Shown: in pieces, positions 27,015 through 36,225 of the stretch
How the letters are laid out: the number at the start of each line of letters is the position of its first letter
How positions within the stretch are numbered: position 1 is the first letter of the stretch
Source of the DNA: Gammaproteobacteria bacterium
GTDB lineage: Bacteria; Pseudomonadota; Gammaproteobacteria; Ga0077536
Assembly (NCBI GenBank): GCA_021773835.1
Contig: JAJFJQ010000008.1
Span: 62,001 to 126,000 of the forward strand
DNA: 64,000 bases
Direction of reading: 5' to 3'
The notes under the pieces: generated by a model
The model's input: the letters and a program-made list of their open reading frames with translations, nothing else
What the model was told of the DNA's origin: nothing
The model's database searches: none
Translations under genes and position numbers: made by a program

Positions 27015-27085
27015 CAGGAGCAACCGATAATCCACGCCTCGCCGACACCTCGCTCAAGGCCGCTCACCATACGCTAGCGATTCCC

Positions 27086-27895
27086 CTACACCGGTGAACG
27101 CGGGTCAAACTTCGGCGGCCGTTTCTCTCGATGCGAGTCGATCCCTTCTCGCGCCTCCGGGCCAGCGAAACCGAGCATCTCGAGCGCGGTCGATGCATCA
27201 AACGCCGGCCCCGCCATTCGATACCAGTTGTTGAGTGCGTACTTCGTCCAGCGGATAGCTGAAGGCGCGCCAGCGGCGAGGCGCTTCGCTATCTCAAGCG
27301 CCTTGTCCTGAAGCTCATCGTCTTCCACACACAGCGAAACCAAACCATATTTTTCCGCATCTTCGCCGTTCACCGGCTCGCATAGCATCAGCAAATATTT
27401 GGCCTTTGCCATGCCGCACAATAACGGCCAATTAATCACGGCAGAATCGCCCGCCGCGACCCCAAGACGCGTGTGACCATCGACAATTTTTGCGGACTTG
27501 CCGGCGATTGAGATATCGGCCAGCAGACCGGCGACCAGCCCTGCTCCAACGGCGACTCCATTAATTGCAGAAACAATCGGTTTCGAACAATTGATGACGT
27601 TGTAGACGAGATCTCGCGCTTCTTTCCAAGCGCGCATACGCGCCTGCGGATCCTCGATGATGTCCTCGATCATGCCGAAGTCACCTCCAGCTGAAAACGC
27701 CCGGCCTTTACCCGTCAGGATTGCGACATCAAAATCCTCGTCCTCATCGATGTCACGCCAAATATATGTAAGCTCGCGATGACCTGCTTTATCGACGGAG
27801 TTTAGCGTGTCAGGTTTGTCGAAGCTTATGCGCAAGACCCGATCCGCTGGAGAATCCAATTTGAGTTCTGTGTATTTTGCGTAGTTTTCGAGCAT
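27086..27895 (-). CDS. enoyl-CoA hydratase/isomerase superfamily protein, likely not a canonical hydratase
   Basis: 269 residues of the crotonase fold: RAFSAGGDFGM (oxyanion hole), INGVAVGAGLVAGLLADISI and the DAEKYGLV segment. The two catalytic glutamates of true hydratases appear missing: the PE of the PExxLG motif is HTRLG here, and the second Glu aligns with a Tyr (AKYLLML). So it may be an isomerase, hydrolase or lyase of the superfamily. It sits on the same strand as, and just downstream of, two MFS transporters, suggesting one catabolic unit. Confidence 0.85.
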   Translation of the reverse strand: MLENYAKYTELKLDSPADRVLRISFDKPDTLNSVDKAGHRELTYIWRDIDEDEDFDVAILTGKGRAFSAGGDFGMIEDIIEDPQARMRAWKEARDLVYNVINCSKPIVSAINGVAVGAGLVAGLLADISIAGKSAKIVDGHTRLGVAAGDSAVINWPLLCGMAKAKYLLMLCEPVNGEDAEKYGLVSLCVEDDELQDKALEIAKRLAAGAPSAIRWTKYALNNWYRMAGPAFDASTALEMLGFAGPEAREGIDSHREKRPPKFDPRSPV

Positions 27896-27941
27896 GTCGT
27901 TTCCTTAACTTAATAGTGTTGAAAATTTTACTGTTGAGCTA

Positions 27942-29237
27942 TCAATCAATCACGCGCTCTCCGGTAGCAAACGCCAGCCACACGATCGCACCAATAATGT
28001 TAATCGCAGCAGCCAACGCAAACGCAGACGAATACGTTCCAGATACATCGACCAACCATCCTGTAATAGCAACGCCAATGATTCCCGGGACCGTGCCAGC
28101 AGTATTCGTGATGCCCATGAGGATATCAGCGTAGCGCGGCGCGATATCGAGATGGTTCGGGATGAATCCCGACCAGGTAAACGCCAAAGCGCCGAGTGCT
28201 CCACACATTAGCAGCACGGCAACGCCGGCGGTATCGACATCGCGCGCGAGTAACAGAAAAACTGCGGAACCGACTAAGCCAATGGTCTGCATGATCTTCC
28301 GCACCATTGTTAGGCTGACGCCCCGTTTAACCATAGTGTCGGCAATCCAGCTCGCACCGTTGCCGACAATAAACATCGTCAACCACGGCGCGGCTGAATA
28401 GATCCCCGCGTTCGTGATACTCAATCCCAAGTGCCCACGGAAATAACTCGGTAGCCATGCGAGCAGCATGTAGAACGCCCAATTGCTGCAGAAGTGATTA
28501 AAGAATAGGGCCCAAATCGCGCTCGAAGAATAGATCTGACGCCATGGAATTGGCGGCTTTTCGGCGTCCAGATGCGCCAGCTCAGCGAGCACCTCACGCT
28601 CGGTGGGTGAGACCTTGGGATCGGCTGCCGGATTGTCGTGCGCTTGATAAAACCAGATCGCCGTCCACACAAATCCGGTCGCACCGAACAGGTAAAAGAC
28701 ACTCGGCCAGCCATAGGTGCTAACGATCCAACCGGTCGTCATCAACGCAAACAAGGTTCCGAGCGGAATACCACTGATCAATATAGCGACCGCACGCGAT
28801 CGCTCGGCGGGCAATACCCAGCGTCCATAAATATTGTAGGCGGCTGGAAACATCGCCGCTTCGCCTAAGCCCATGGCGATGCGAGCGAAGATCAAAATTG
28901 GCAATGAGGCGAAGGCCGCAGCCGGGGTTAGGATCGTAAACAAGGACCACCACAACACAGCCAATCCCAACACAATGCGTCCGCCAATACGATTGGCGAT
29001 CCAGCCACTCGGCGCCATGAACAACATGTAGCCAATGTAAAACGAAGACAGGACAAAGCCTTTGATGGTCTCCGACCAACCGAACTCTTCCTGCATCGCG
29101 AGCGCGGCTACCGAAATATTCACGCGATCGATATAGCAAACAAAGACCGCGCAGAAACACAGGCCAACCATGGTGTAGCGCCGCGGCCATCGCCCCGCAA
29201 CGCCGTCTCGTGCGGCCCCCGGTTCAGCTACCGTCAT
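27942..29237 (-). CDS. MFS transporter, ACS (anion:cation symporter)-like, copy 1
   Basis: 431 residues from ATG 29237 (GGGGGAA upstream), twelve hydrophobic segments. The conserved CYIDRVNISVAALAMQEEF and GYMLFMAPSGWIANRIGGR are typical of the ACS family that imports organic anions such as phthalate, glucarate or hydroxyphenylacetate. It is closely similar to the next gene (29377-30672) along its whole length. The leader contains GACCCGAAGATAAGC-type sequence also found before copy 2. Confidence 0.93.
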   Translation of the reverse strand: MTVAEPGAARDGVAGRWPRRYTMVGLCFCAVFVCYIDRVNISVAALAMQEEFGWSETIKGFVLSSFYIGYMLFMAPSGWIANRIGGRIVLGLAVLWWSLFTILTPAAAFASLPILIFARIAMGLGEAAMFPAAYNIYGRWVLPAERSRAVAILISGIPLGTLFALMTTGWIVSTYGWPSVFYLFGATGFVWTAIWFYQAHDNPAADPKVSPTEREVLAELAHLDAEKPPIPWRQIYSSSAIWALFFNHFCSNWAFYMLLAWLPSYFRGHLGLSITNAGIYSAAPWLTMFIVGNGASWIADTMVKRGVSLTMVRKIMQTIGLVGSAVFLLLARDVDTAGVAVLLMCGALGALAFTWSGFIPNHLDIAPRYADILMGITNTAGTVPGIIGVAITGWLVDVSGTYSSAFALAAAINIIGAIVWLAFATGERVID

Positions 29238-29255
29238 GTGTTTCCCCCGATTCGT

Positions 29256-29280
29256 GACCCGAAGATAAGCCATAAGCCCC
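29256..29280 (-). promoter_or_regulatory. duplicated leader element before MFS copy 1
   Basis: 25 bases reading GGGGCTTATGGCTTATCTTC then GGGTC on the minus strand, 18 bases before the ATG. 24 of 25 bases are identical to the same position before MFS copy 2. It may hold the -10 region or an operator; conservation in a diverging duplicate suggests function or recent duplication. Confidence 0.45.
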
Positions 29281-29376
29281 ACGGTAGGGAACCGCTACGT
29301 TTGTGAGCAGAAGCCACGGTGGAACATCTATCGGCTTAATAAAACGCCTTACCTCTCAACCGCCAGCGGCCCACTG

Positions 29377-30672
29377 TTAATCGATCACACGCTCTCCACT
29401 CGCGAATGCCAACCATACGATCGCGCCAAAGATATTAATTGCTGCCGCCAGCGCAAACGCCGACGAATAGGTTCCCGTGACATCGACCATCCAACCAGTA
29501 ATGGCCACGCCGATGATTCCAGGAATAGTACCTGCAGTATTTGCGATGCCCATCAGCAAATCGGCGTAACGTGGCGCGATATCTAAGGGGTTTGGGAGGA
29601 AACCGGACCAGGTCAGCCCGACGCCGCCCAATGCACCACACATCAACAATATCGCGACTCCGGCAGTATCCACATCACGCGCGAGCAACAGGAACGTAGC
29701 GGACCCAAGCAACCCTGTGATCTGCATGGTCTTCCGCACGAAGGTTAGACTCAGACCCTTGTTGACCATCGTATCGGCCGTCCAGCCGGCGAGATTGGCA
29801 ACCACGAAAAGGGTCAACCAGGGCGCGGCCGAATAGATGCCCGCGCTCGTAATAGTCAATCCCAAATGTCCACGAAAGTAACTGGGCAGCCACGCCAACA
29901 ACACATACAAGACCCAAGTGCTGCAGAATTGATTGATAATTAATGCCCAAATCGCACTGGAAGTAAAAAGTTTTCGCCACGGGATAGGCGGCTTCTCACC
30001 TTTGGGATCGGCAAATTCTTGTAGTTGGGCAAGTTCCTCGTGCGAGACTTTACAGTCCTCGGCAGGATCATTACGGGTCTGTAAAAACCAGATCGCGGTC
30101 CATACAAAACCTGCCGCCCCGAATAAATAAAACACACTCGGCCACCCGAAGGTAACGACTATCCAACCGGTGGTGGTTAGCGCGAACAAGGTTCCAAGCG
30201 GAATGCCGCTGATCAAAAACGCTACTGCGCGTGAGCGCTCAGCGGGTAGCACCCAGCGACCAAAAATATTGTAGGCGGCCGGGAACATGACGGCTTCGCC
30301 TAAACCCATGCCAATTCGTGCAGCGATCAGGATCGGTAATGATATAAAGGCCGCTGCAGGTGTAAGCAGCGTAAACGCCGACCACCATAAAACCGCCAGT
30401 CCGAGCACGACGCGTCCGCCAATTCGATTGGCGATCCAGCCGCTCGGCGCCATGAACAACATGTAGCCGATAAAAAACGACGACAGCACGAAACCTTTAA
30501 CAGTCTCAGACCAGCCGAACTCTTCTTGCATTGCGAGCGCGGCGACTGAAATATTCACCCGATCGATATAGCAAATAAAAACCGCGCAGAAACATAGGCC
30601 GACCATGGTGTAGCGGCGCGGCCATCGTCCTGCTTCGGCATTTCTCACCACCGCCGGTCGACCTGCGGTCAT
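29377..30672 (-). CDS. MFS transporter, ACS-like, copy 2
   Basis: 431 residues from ATG 30672. Twelve membrane segments, with the same motifs as copy 1 (CYIDRVNISVAALAMQEEF; IANRIGGRVVLGL). The two differ mainly in the central loop (about residues 195-225) and scattered residues, so substrate or affinity may have diverged. GGGGAAT lies before the start. It is first in the minus-strand series with copy 1 and the crotonase-fold gene. Confidence 0.93.
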   Translation of the reverse strand: MTAGRPAVVRNAEAGRWPRRYTMVGLCFCAVFICYIDRVNISVAALAMQEEFGWSETVKGFVLSSFFIGYMLFMAPSGWIANRIGGRVVLGLAVLWWSAFTLLTPAAAFISLPILIAARIGMGLGEAVMFPAAYNIFGRWVLPAERSRAVAFLISGIPLGTLFALTTTGWIVVTFGWPSVFYLFGAAGFVWTAIWFLQTRNDPAEDCKVSHEELAQLQEFADPKGEKPPIPWRKLFTSSAIWALIINQFCSTWVLYVLLAWLPSYFRGHLGLTITSAGIYSAAPWLTLFVVANLAGWTADTMVNKGLSLTFVRKTMQITGLLGSATFLLLARDVDTAGVAILLMCGALGGVGLTWSGFLPNPLDIAPRYADLLMGIANTAGTIPGIIGVAITGWMVDVTGTYSSAFALAAAINIFGAIVWLAFASGERVID

Positions 30673-30690
30673 TTGATTCCCCAATTTTGA

Positions 30691-30715
30691 GACCCGAAGA
30701 TAAGGCATAAGCCCC
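30691..30715 (-). promoter_or_regulatory. duplicated leader element before MFS copy 2
   Basis: 24 of 25 bases match 29256-29280, at the same 18-base distance from the ATG. This shows that the tandem duplication included the 5' region as well as the coding sequence. Confidence 0.45.
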
Positions 30716-30792
30716 GAGATTGGGAACTGCCAGGCATCTGCTTCAAGTGACGACCGCGGGCTTGCCGGCCGCTATAAAACAAGGCTTGTACC

Positions 30793-31599
30793 GTGCCCAC
30801 GAGCGCCGACTATAATCGGGCCGAACACCTCCTTCTTCCGAGCGCAGGGTACGGCGCCATCACAAGCAATACGCAAACAGCTTCAAGTTTTACGCCGATC
30901 AAGGTCACGACCGGTTCTACTGTGATCGAATGCGGGGCACTTGGTACGGGACCGCCAGTGATCCTGCTGCCCGGTCGTGGCGGCTCTGGACCGGAGCAAT
31001 TTGACCAACTCGGCGTAGCACTTGCTGGTGGTGGCTTCCGTGCCGTCGCCATGAATCCGCGTGGTGTTGGTGCCAGCAATGGCCCACTCGACGACCTGTC
31101 GCTGCATGACCTAGCCGATGATGTTGCCGCAGTTATCAACTCGATTGGAGGTCCCGCCCATGTCGTTGGCCGCGCGCTCGGTAACCGGATTGCACGCTGC
31201 GCCGCAGTTAATCATCCAGCACTGGTTAAAAGTCTTTCACTCATATCCGCCGGCGGCTTGGTGCCGCCAGTTGCCCGTCGCACAACCGCACAACCGCCAA
31301 CACGGCGACGACCGCGAAACCGTTGGCACCAGGCCGGTCTTGCCCACGAGCACGCGGCCCAAACAACACCAGTGGACGAGTGGTGGTCCGGTGGAGATGC
31401 GCCAATATTGGTCATTCAAGGACTCGACGATCATGTCGCTGTGCCACAGAACGGGAGACAACTTGCCGCAGCGTTTCCAAACAGAGTGCGATTACTCGAA
31501 ATTCCTGCGGCCGGACATATGGTGTTGTTCGAACGTCCGGATCTCGTAATCCCTGCGGTGTTATCGTTTATCCGAGAAATCGACGATGCCGAGCGCTAG
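30793..31599 (+). CDS. alpha/beta hydrolase-fold protein lacking the nucleophile serine
   Basis: 268 residues, GTG start. The fold is clear: ILLPGRGGSGPEQFDQ, MNPRGVGAS, QGLDDHV with the acid (D212) and AAGHMVLF with His (H242). The nucleophile elbow reads VVGRALGNR, with Ala at position 128 where Ser is expected. Some related proteins with GHAxGN elbows exist and may act as binding or cofactor-free enzymes. The start is somewhat uncertain. Divergent from the MFS pair. Confidence 0.8.
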   Translation: MPTSADYNRAEHLLLPSAGYGAITSNTQTASSFTPIKVTTGSTVIECGALGTGPPVILLPGRGGSGPEQFDQLGVALAGGGFRAVAMNPRGVGASNGPLDDLSLHDLADDVAAVINSIGGPAHVVGRALGNRIARCAAVNHPALVKSLSLISAGGLVPPVARRTTAQPPTRRRPRNRWHQAGLAHEHAAQTTPVDEWWSGGDAPILVIQGLDDHVAVPQNGRQLAAAFPNRVRLLEIPAAGHMVLFERPDLVIPAVLSFIREIDDAER

Positions 31600-31719
31600 C
31601 GCGTCGGCATCTCCGTGGCAAAGCCGACAGCGTGGATCCCATAATTTCGCGGCTACCAAGGACGATCGAAGTGCATAATGTTTGCAGGGGCAAACGATGC
31701 ACGGGACAAGGATATTTGG

Positions 31720-32454
31720 CTACGGTGCGCGCAGCATTCGCGCGATCCCTTGCTCAGTGAAATATTCCGGCCAGTGGCTCGGACGCAGATCCGGTTCGAC
31801 GTCGTTTAATTCCTCCAACCAGGCATCGTCTTGCTCATAGCCGAATTCGATCAGATCATCGGCAATTGAACCATGCAGGGCGATCTGGCCGGCGATCCGC
31901 GGCAAGTGATCGCGCCACTTGTCCACGCCCTCGACGCTGATTGCGCGCACGCCGTTGAGCGCTTGCGCCGCATTCGGTGCCGGTTTCGCGATTTCATGAA
32001 AACGACTGAACGGTGCGGTTTCCACCAAAAACGGCATTCTGGCGCTCAACGTCGACTGCACGGCATTCGGATCTGCAACCAGCGCTTCGTAGCGCACCAG
32101 TATAAATCGATGGTGACTCATAAGCCGCCTCGCGCACGGCGTGTAAGCCTTCCAAAACTTGAGGCCCGCCCAGTAACAACTGGGATCGCGCCGATGCTTG
32201 CTAACAATGATATTGCGCGGATCGCGCAGCAAAAACACGACGTACAAGTCTGGCGATTTCTCAAGCTCTTGTTCGGCCAATAGGATGTCGCGCGGCGCCT
32301 TTGTGAGGTAGACGTTACCGGGCGTCGGCGGGGGTGAAAAGATGCGCGCCTCATGATCGCAAAAAAGATCAATATCAAAGCAGGCGATCATCGCTTCGGC
32401 GAGCAGTGTCGTGCCGCTGCGCGGGCTGGCGCCTACGATATGGATCCTGTGCAT
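31720..32454 (-). CDS. sulfotransferase-family protein
   Basis: 244 residues. The N-terminus has the PAPS 5'-phosphosulfate loop VGASPRSGTTLLAEAM, and the second signature (3'-phosphate binding) appears as FLLRDPRNIIVSKHRRD. It would transfer sulfate from PAPS to a small molecule, carbohydrate or lipid. It follows the kinase gene by 107 bases on the same strand. Smaller than many sulfotransferases (250-350), but both signatures are intact. Confidence 0.85.
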   Translation of the reverse strand: MHRIHIVGASPRSGTTLLAEAMIACFDIDLFCDHEARIFSPPPTPGNVYLTKAPRDILLAEQELEKSPDLYVVFLLRDPRNIIVSKHRRDPSCYWAGLKFWKAYTPCARRLMSHHRFILVRYEALVADPNAVQSTLSARMPFLVETAPFSRFHEIAKPAPNAAQALNGVRAISVEGVDKWRDHLPRIAGQIALHGSIADDLIEFGYEQDDAWLEELNDVEPDLRPSHWPEYFTEQGIARMLRAP

Positions 32455-32561
32455 ATTCGACAGCGTGAGCTATGCATCCACGCGAGTTTCCTCCAATCCA
32501 ACGGATATCATTTCACGAAGTCGCGAGCCATTACTCCTGGCCCACCCGCTGACAACTCGGC

Positions 32562-33818
32562 CTATAAGCCGACGCAATGCGGTTGCAGGTTGACGACAAG
32601 CTCCGAGGCGCTCTGGTACCGATCGGCCGGATCTTTGGCCAGCAAGTGGTCGACGATTGATTGAAACTTTGCGAGATCCGTCGGCAACGTCGGCACATCA
32701 GCGTACAAGTGTTGGTAGACCAACGCGCCGGGCGAGCTCGCGTGATAGGCCTTCTCGCCGGTTAACATCTCGTACATGATCATCCCGAGTCCGTAGAGGT
32801 CGGTGCGCAGATCAACCTTCTGCCCCAAACCCTGTTCGGGGCTGAGATAGTTGAGTGTGCCCAAGATACTACCGGTCTTGGTTAAGTCCCATGAACCGCC
32901 GAGGTGCTTGGATATGCCGAAGTCCGCGAGCGCGAGGCTATCGTCCGACCGGAACATAATGTTTCCGGGTTTCAAGTCGCGGTGTACGATGTTTCGTGTA
33001 TGGATCGCTTCAAGCCCAAAGGCAATATTCAAGGTATAGAGTAAAGCCTCCTCTAAACTTACACCGTTCTCTATGCGCTGTTTGAGATCCCCGCGGGTAA
33101 AGAATTCAACGGCGATATATCCATATTTTGGCGTGAAATCGTGGCCGTAAAATTTAACCACATAGGGACTATCTATCTCAGCAAGCAATGCGGCTTCCTG
33201 GGCGAAGCGCTGCGTAACCGTCGCATCATCTATTGATTGCAGATCCATGATCTTGAGCACCAGCGTCAATTGGTCTTCGAGGCGCTCGGCCAAGTAGACG
33301 CGGGAATGCGCGCCCTGGCCGATCAGGCGAACAAACTTATAGCCGTTGTCGACCTCCCCCTCGTAGGTCGCCAGATCCCCGAATATCTTTTTGTCCCGCT
33401 CATACAAACTGCCTTCGAGCGGATCGGGTTTCCCAGCCAGTCGTTCGTAGACCCCAAGCGACTGCAGGACCCCAGGTAGGGTCTCACTGTTGAACGCCGA
33501 TTCGAGCACATAGGCCGTCGCCGGCATTTCGGCGACCTTACTCGCCACGAACATGTTGTCCTCAGCAGCCAACATGATGGTTGGGGGGAGTTCCGTTTCG
33601 AATGAAAATAACGCAAGCCACGCAAGTCCGCTTTCGGTGCCGCCGAGCTGCTCTTTTATGACCAATAGATCGTAAAGATTCCAATGAAACCCTTGTTCGG
33701 GCCGTCCGACTTGCTCCGGATCATGCTCGGTGACTTCGACGGAGGGATCGAACGCAGCGAACAAACGCCGCAGCGCGACCATGTCCTCCTTGGAGTCGTT
33801 GATGATGATGATCCGCAT
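32562..33818 (-). CDS. Ser/Thr protein kinase with degenerate N-terminal receiver domain
   Basis: 418 residues. Residues 1-125 look like a response-regulator receiver (IIIINDSKED, then YDLLVIKEQLGG and PPTIMLAAE), but the phospho-acceptor Asp aligns with Lys or Ile, so normal phosphorylation is unlikely. Residues 158-415 are a Hanks-type kinase with complete motifs: GQGAHSRVY, VLKI (Lys189), HRDLKPGN (Asp281), ADFG (Asp299) and LSPEQ. No transmembrane or PASTA region, so cytoplasmic. It lies between a FecR-domain gene upstream and a sulfotransferase gene downstream, all minus strand. Confidence 0.88.
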   Translation of the reverse strand: MRIIIINDSKEDMVALRRLFAAFDPSVEVTEHDPEQVGRPEQGFHWNLYDLLVIKEQLGGTESGLAWLALFSFETELPPTIMLAAEDNMFVASKVAEMPATAYVLESAFNSETLPGVLQSLGVYERLAGKPDPLEGSLYERDKKIFGDLATYEGEVDNGYKFVRLIGQGAHSRVYLAERLEDQLTLVLKIMDLQSIDDATVTQRFAQEAALLAEIDSPYVVKFYGHDFTPKYGYIAVEFFTRGDLKQRIENGVSLEEALLYTLNIAFGLEAIHTRNIVHRDLKPGNIMFRSDDSLALADFGISKHLGGSWDLTKTGSILGTLNYLSPEQGLGQKVDLRTDLYGLGMIMYEMLTGEKAYHASSPGALVYQHLYADVPTLPTDLAKFQSIVDHLLAKDPADRYQSASELVVNLQPHCVGL

Positions 33819-33912
33819 AGGTCTGTTTATCTATGAAAAACGGGCCGAGATTATGCCATGACGATACATTACAACCATGAACCTGTACGCAAAGTCGCAC
33901 GCCTCTCGTCGA

Positions 33913-34680
33913 TCATGGCGATCGGCTCGGGCCAGGCCCTGGTGCTCCAATTCCTGGGCTGCTCGGAAACGTCTCCGGTGTCTCGAGTACCGGTGAACTT
34001 GGTTCAATGTGAATTTGTTGGTCACCTTCACGGTAGCGCTGATTGAAGTCGGGGACGACTGGATTGGGCCCTTGTGGTGCCTCGTGGTCGGCGATTTTAG
34101 AGCAGCCCTCGCCGTCGCAAAAATACATCTCCCGCGGGTACACCTCGCCGCTAAACGGGCCTGATAGCAAGGTCAAGATCCCGTTGTACGTAGTGAGATA
34201 GGTTCCGTCGGCCCGATTTGGGCAGCTACCGTTTTCGCATTGCTCGGCGAGTCCACTCGATCCGCGAATGCCGATGGTGGCGGTTCGCGTCGACAAACGA
34301 AAATGCTTGCGATTGGCCTTGCCGATAGCACCGGTAACGAATCGCACACCACCCTTAATTAGGCGGAAAAACCCGCGCTCGCTACCGTCGGCTGCACCTC
34401 GATAGCTGTACTGCGACAGAGAATATTCGGTTCGCGAACGGATAGACGCAAAGCCGCCATCGGTAAATTTTATCTGCGCCCGGCCGTCGCCGGTGACGAT
34501 GGTATCGCCGGAGAACACTTTATCGCCACGAATGAGGTAGCGGCTCGTCTCGTTTGCATCAAGCGCCGAGACCTCACCTTTTGCGAACACGACGCTCCCG
34601 GCGGCGTCAACTGCCCACGCGGCCGGCACGGGCTGCCCCAGGATTGCCAAGCACACAACTACGAATCGTAATTTAGCCAT
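33913..34680 (-). CDS. FecR-domain exported protein
   Basis: 255 residues from ATG 34680, opening a signal peptide (MAKLRFVVVCLAILGQPVP, cleavage near AWA). The FecR domain follows (AAGSVVFAKGEVSAL, IRGDKVFSGDTIVTGDGRA, FRLIKGGVRFVTGAIG, STRTATIGIRGS). Unlike the iron-dicitrate anti-sigma factor it has no N-terminal cytoplasmic part and no membrane anchor. The C-terminal tail is Pro/Gly/Ser-rich and disordered, perhaps secreted or periplasmic. It sits 95 bases before the kinase gene; such FecR proteins often accompany signalling kinases or cyclases. Confidence 0.85.
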   Translation of the reverse strand: MAKLRFVVVCLAILGQPVPAAWAVDAAGSVVFAKGEVSALDANETSRYLIRGDKVFSGDTIVTGDGRAQIKFTDGGFASIRSRTEYSLSQYSYRGAADGSERGFFRLIKGGVRFVTGAIGKANRKHFRLSTRTATIGIRGSSGLAEQCENGSCPNRADGTYLTTYNGILTLLSGPFSGEVYPREMYFCDGEGCSKIADHEAPQGPNPVVPDFNQRYREGDQQIHIEPSSPVLETPETFPSSPGIGAPGPGPSRSP

Positions 34681-34877
34681 CACACTGCTTCGAGACGAGG
34701 ACCATGACACCGTCTGCATCACCGCCGAGTAGCTCCAGCATGCGCCACGGCCGGTGAGGATTCAACCGCCTCCGTGAAGCCCAAAGGACCCTAGATGCCT
34801 ATGATTTCACTGGTGTTTCGCTATCAAACTCAACGGCGGTACAATCACCGGTCCTAAAAGCTACGAGTGGAGCAACC

Positions 34878-35747
34878 GTGACACAGATCCAATTTTCTGC
34901 ACCGACCTCGGTGGATGATGCAGTACGCCAACTCACCGATGGCGGTAGCGCAGCAAAGATTTTAGCCGGAGGCACCGATCTGCTCGTGCAGCTCCGCGCC
35001 GGGTATGCGCGCCCGACGACGATTGTAGATATCAAGAGGATCCCCGAACTACGGCAAATCAAGGCCGAGAACGGTGGTTTTCGCGTTGGCGCTGCGGTCG
35101 CTGGAGCCGAACTCAGCGAGCATGCCGAAGTCAAAAATAGTTGGCCCGGCGTTGTCGAAGGATTGGACCTTATCGGCTCAACGCAGATTCAAGGTCGGGC
35201 CAGTCTTGGCGGAAATCTATGCAATGCATCGCCTGCTGCCGACAGCGTTCCAGCGATGATAGCGGCAGCCGCTACGTGCACGATCGCGGGTCCTGGCGGT
35301 CAGCGCGAGGCAAATGTCGAAGACATTGTCACCGCCCCTGGGCAGACCTCACTCGGTGAGGGCGAATTCATCGTCAGTTTTTTTCTACCCGCCAGACCGC
35401 CACATTCTGGTGACGCCTACCTGCGCTTCATTCCGCGTACCGAAATGGATATCGCGGTGGTCGGTGCCGGGGTGAGCTTGAGTTTGGATGACGGTGGCAA
35501 ATGTGTGGCAGCCCGGCTTGCCTTGGGCGCGGTTGCCCCACGGCCGTTACTGGTCGAAGACGGGGCTAAGGCATTGATAGGGACCATGGTCGATGACGCA
35601 GCGCTAGCAAAACTCAGCGCTGCGGCCAGCGCCGCCTGCAACCCGATCGACGACAAACGCGGCACGATCGAATATCGAACAAAGGTAGCCGGGGTTTTAG
35701 CTCGCCGTGCTGCGGAAATTGCGCTTACGCGCGCGAGGGCAAACTAA
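34878..35747 (+). CDS. molybdenum hydroxylase, FAD-binding subunit (CoxM-like)
   Basis: 289 residues of the FAD subunit of xanthine-oxidase/CO-dehydrogenase-type enzymes: AGGTDLLVQLRAG and STQIQGRASLGGNLCNASP are the two flavin motifs. It passes electrons from the iron-sulfur subunit to an acceptor. First gene of a five-gene plus-strand operon; its stop shares one base with the next ATG (TAATG). Confidence 0.93.
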   Translation: MTQIQFSAPTSVDDAVRQLTDGGSAAKILAGGTDLLVQLRAGYARPTTIVDIKRIPELRQIKAENGGFRVGAAVAGAELSEHAEVKNSWPGVVEGLDLIGSTQIQGRASLGGNLCNASPAADSVPAMIAAAATCTIAGPGGQREANVEDIVTAPGQTSLGEGEFIVSFFLPARPPHSGDAYLRFIPRTEMDIAVVGAGVSLSLDDGGKCVAARLALGAVAPRPLLVEDGAKALIGTMVDDAALAKLSAAASAACNPIDDKRGTIEYRTKVAGVLARRAAEIALTRARAN

Positions 35748-36223
35748 TGGCGAAACATCATGTTGCGACTACGATTAACGGCGACCCAGTTGAGTACCTA
35801 TGCGACACCGAACAAACCCTGCTTGACGTCTTGCGCGATAACTTGCAATTAACAGGTAGCAAAGAAGGCTGCGCCTCGGGTGATTGCGGCGCGTGTAGCG
35901 TCACTATCGACGGCCGTCTTGTATGCGCTTGTTTGGTTCTCGGCGTAGAGGCCGACGGTTGTGAGGTCGGCACTATCGAAGGTATCGCCGAAGGCGATAG
36001 CCTGCACCCATTGCAACAACATTTTCTGCAGGACGCCGCGCTTCAGTGCGGTATCTGCACACCGGGGTTTATCGTCGCAGCGAAGTCACTGCTTGAACGA
36101 AACCCAAACCCCACCGAAACAGAAATGCGTTACTGGCTCGCCGGCAATCTGTGCCGTTGTACTGGTTACGACAAGATCATCACAGCGGTAACAAATGCCG
36201 CATCCGAACTTCGCGGAGAATAA
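35747..36223 (+). CDS. molybdenum hydroxylase, 2Fe-2S subunit (CoxS-like)
   Basis: 158 residues with both [2Fe-2S] centres: KEGCASGDCGACSV with the trailing VCAC for the plant-ferredoxin cluster, and CGICTPGF plus LCRCTGY for the second. It links the molybdenum and FAD subunits. Overlaps the upstream stop and precedes the large subunit by only three bases. Confidence 0.95.
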   Translation: MAKHHVATTINGDPVEYLCDTEQTLLDVLRDNLQLTGSKEGCASGDCGACSVTIDGRLVCACLVLGVEADGCEVGTIEGIAEGDSLHPLQQHFLQDAALQCGICTPGFIVAAKSLLERNPNPTETEMRYWLAGNLCRCTGYDKIITAVTNAASELRGE

Positions 36224-36225
36224 TC

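Noticed and set aside
28720-29190. Antisense-phase frame of 156 codons within MFS copy 1
   Set aside because: Same strand as the transporter but in another frame; no start site or motif.
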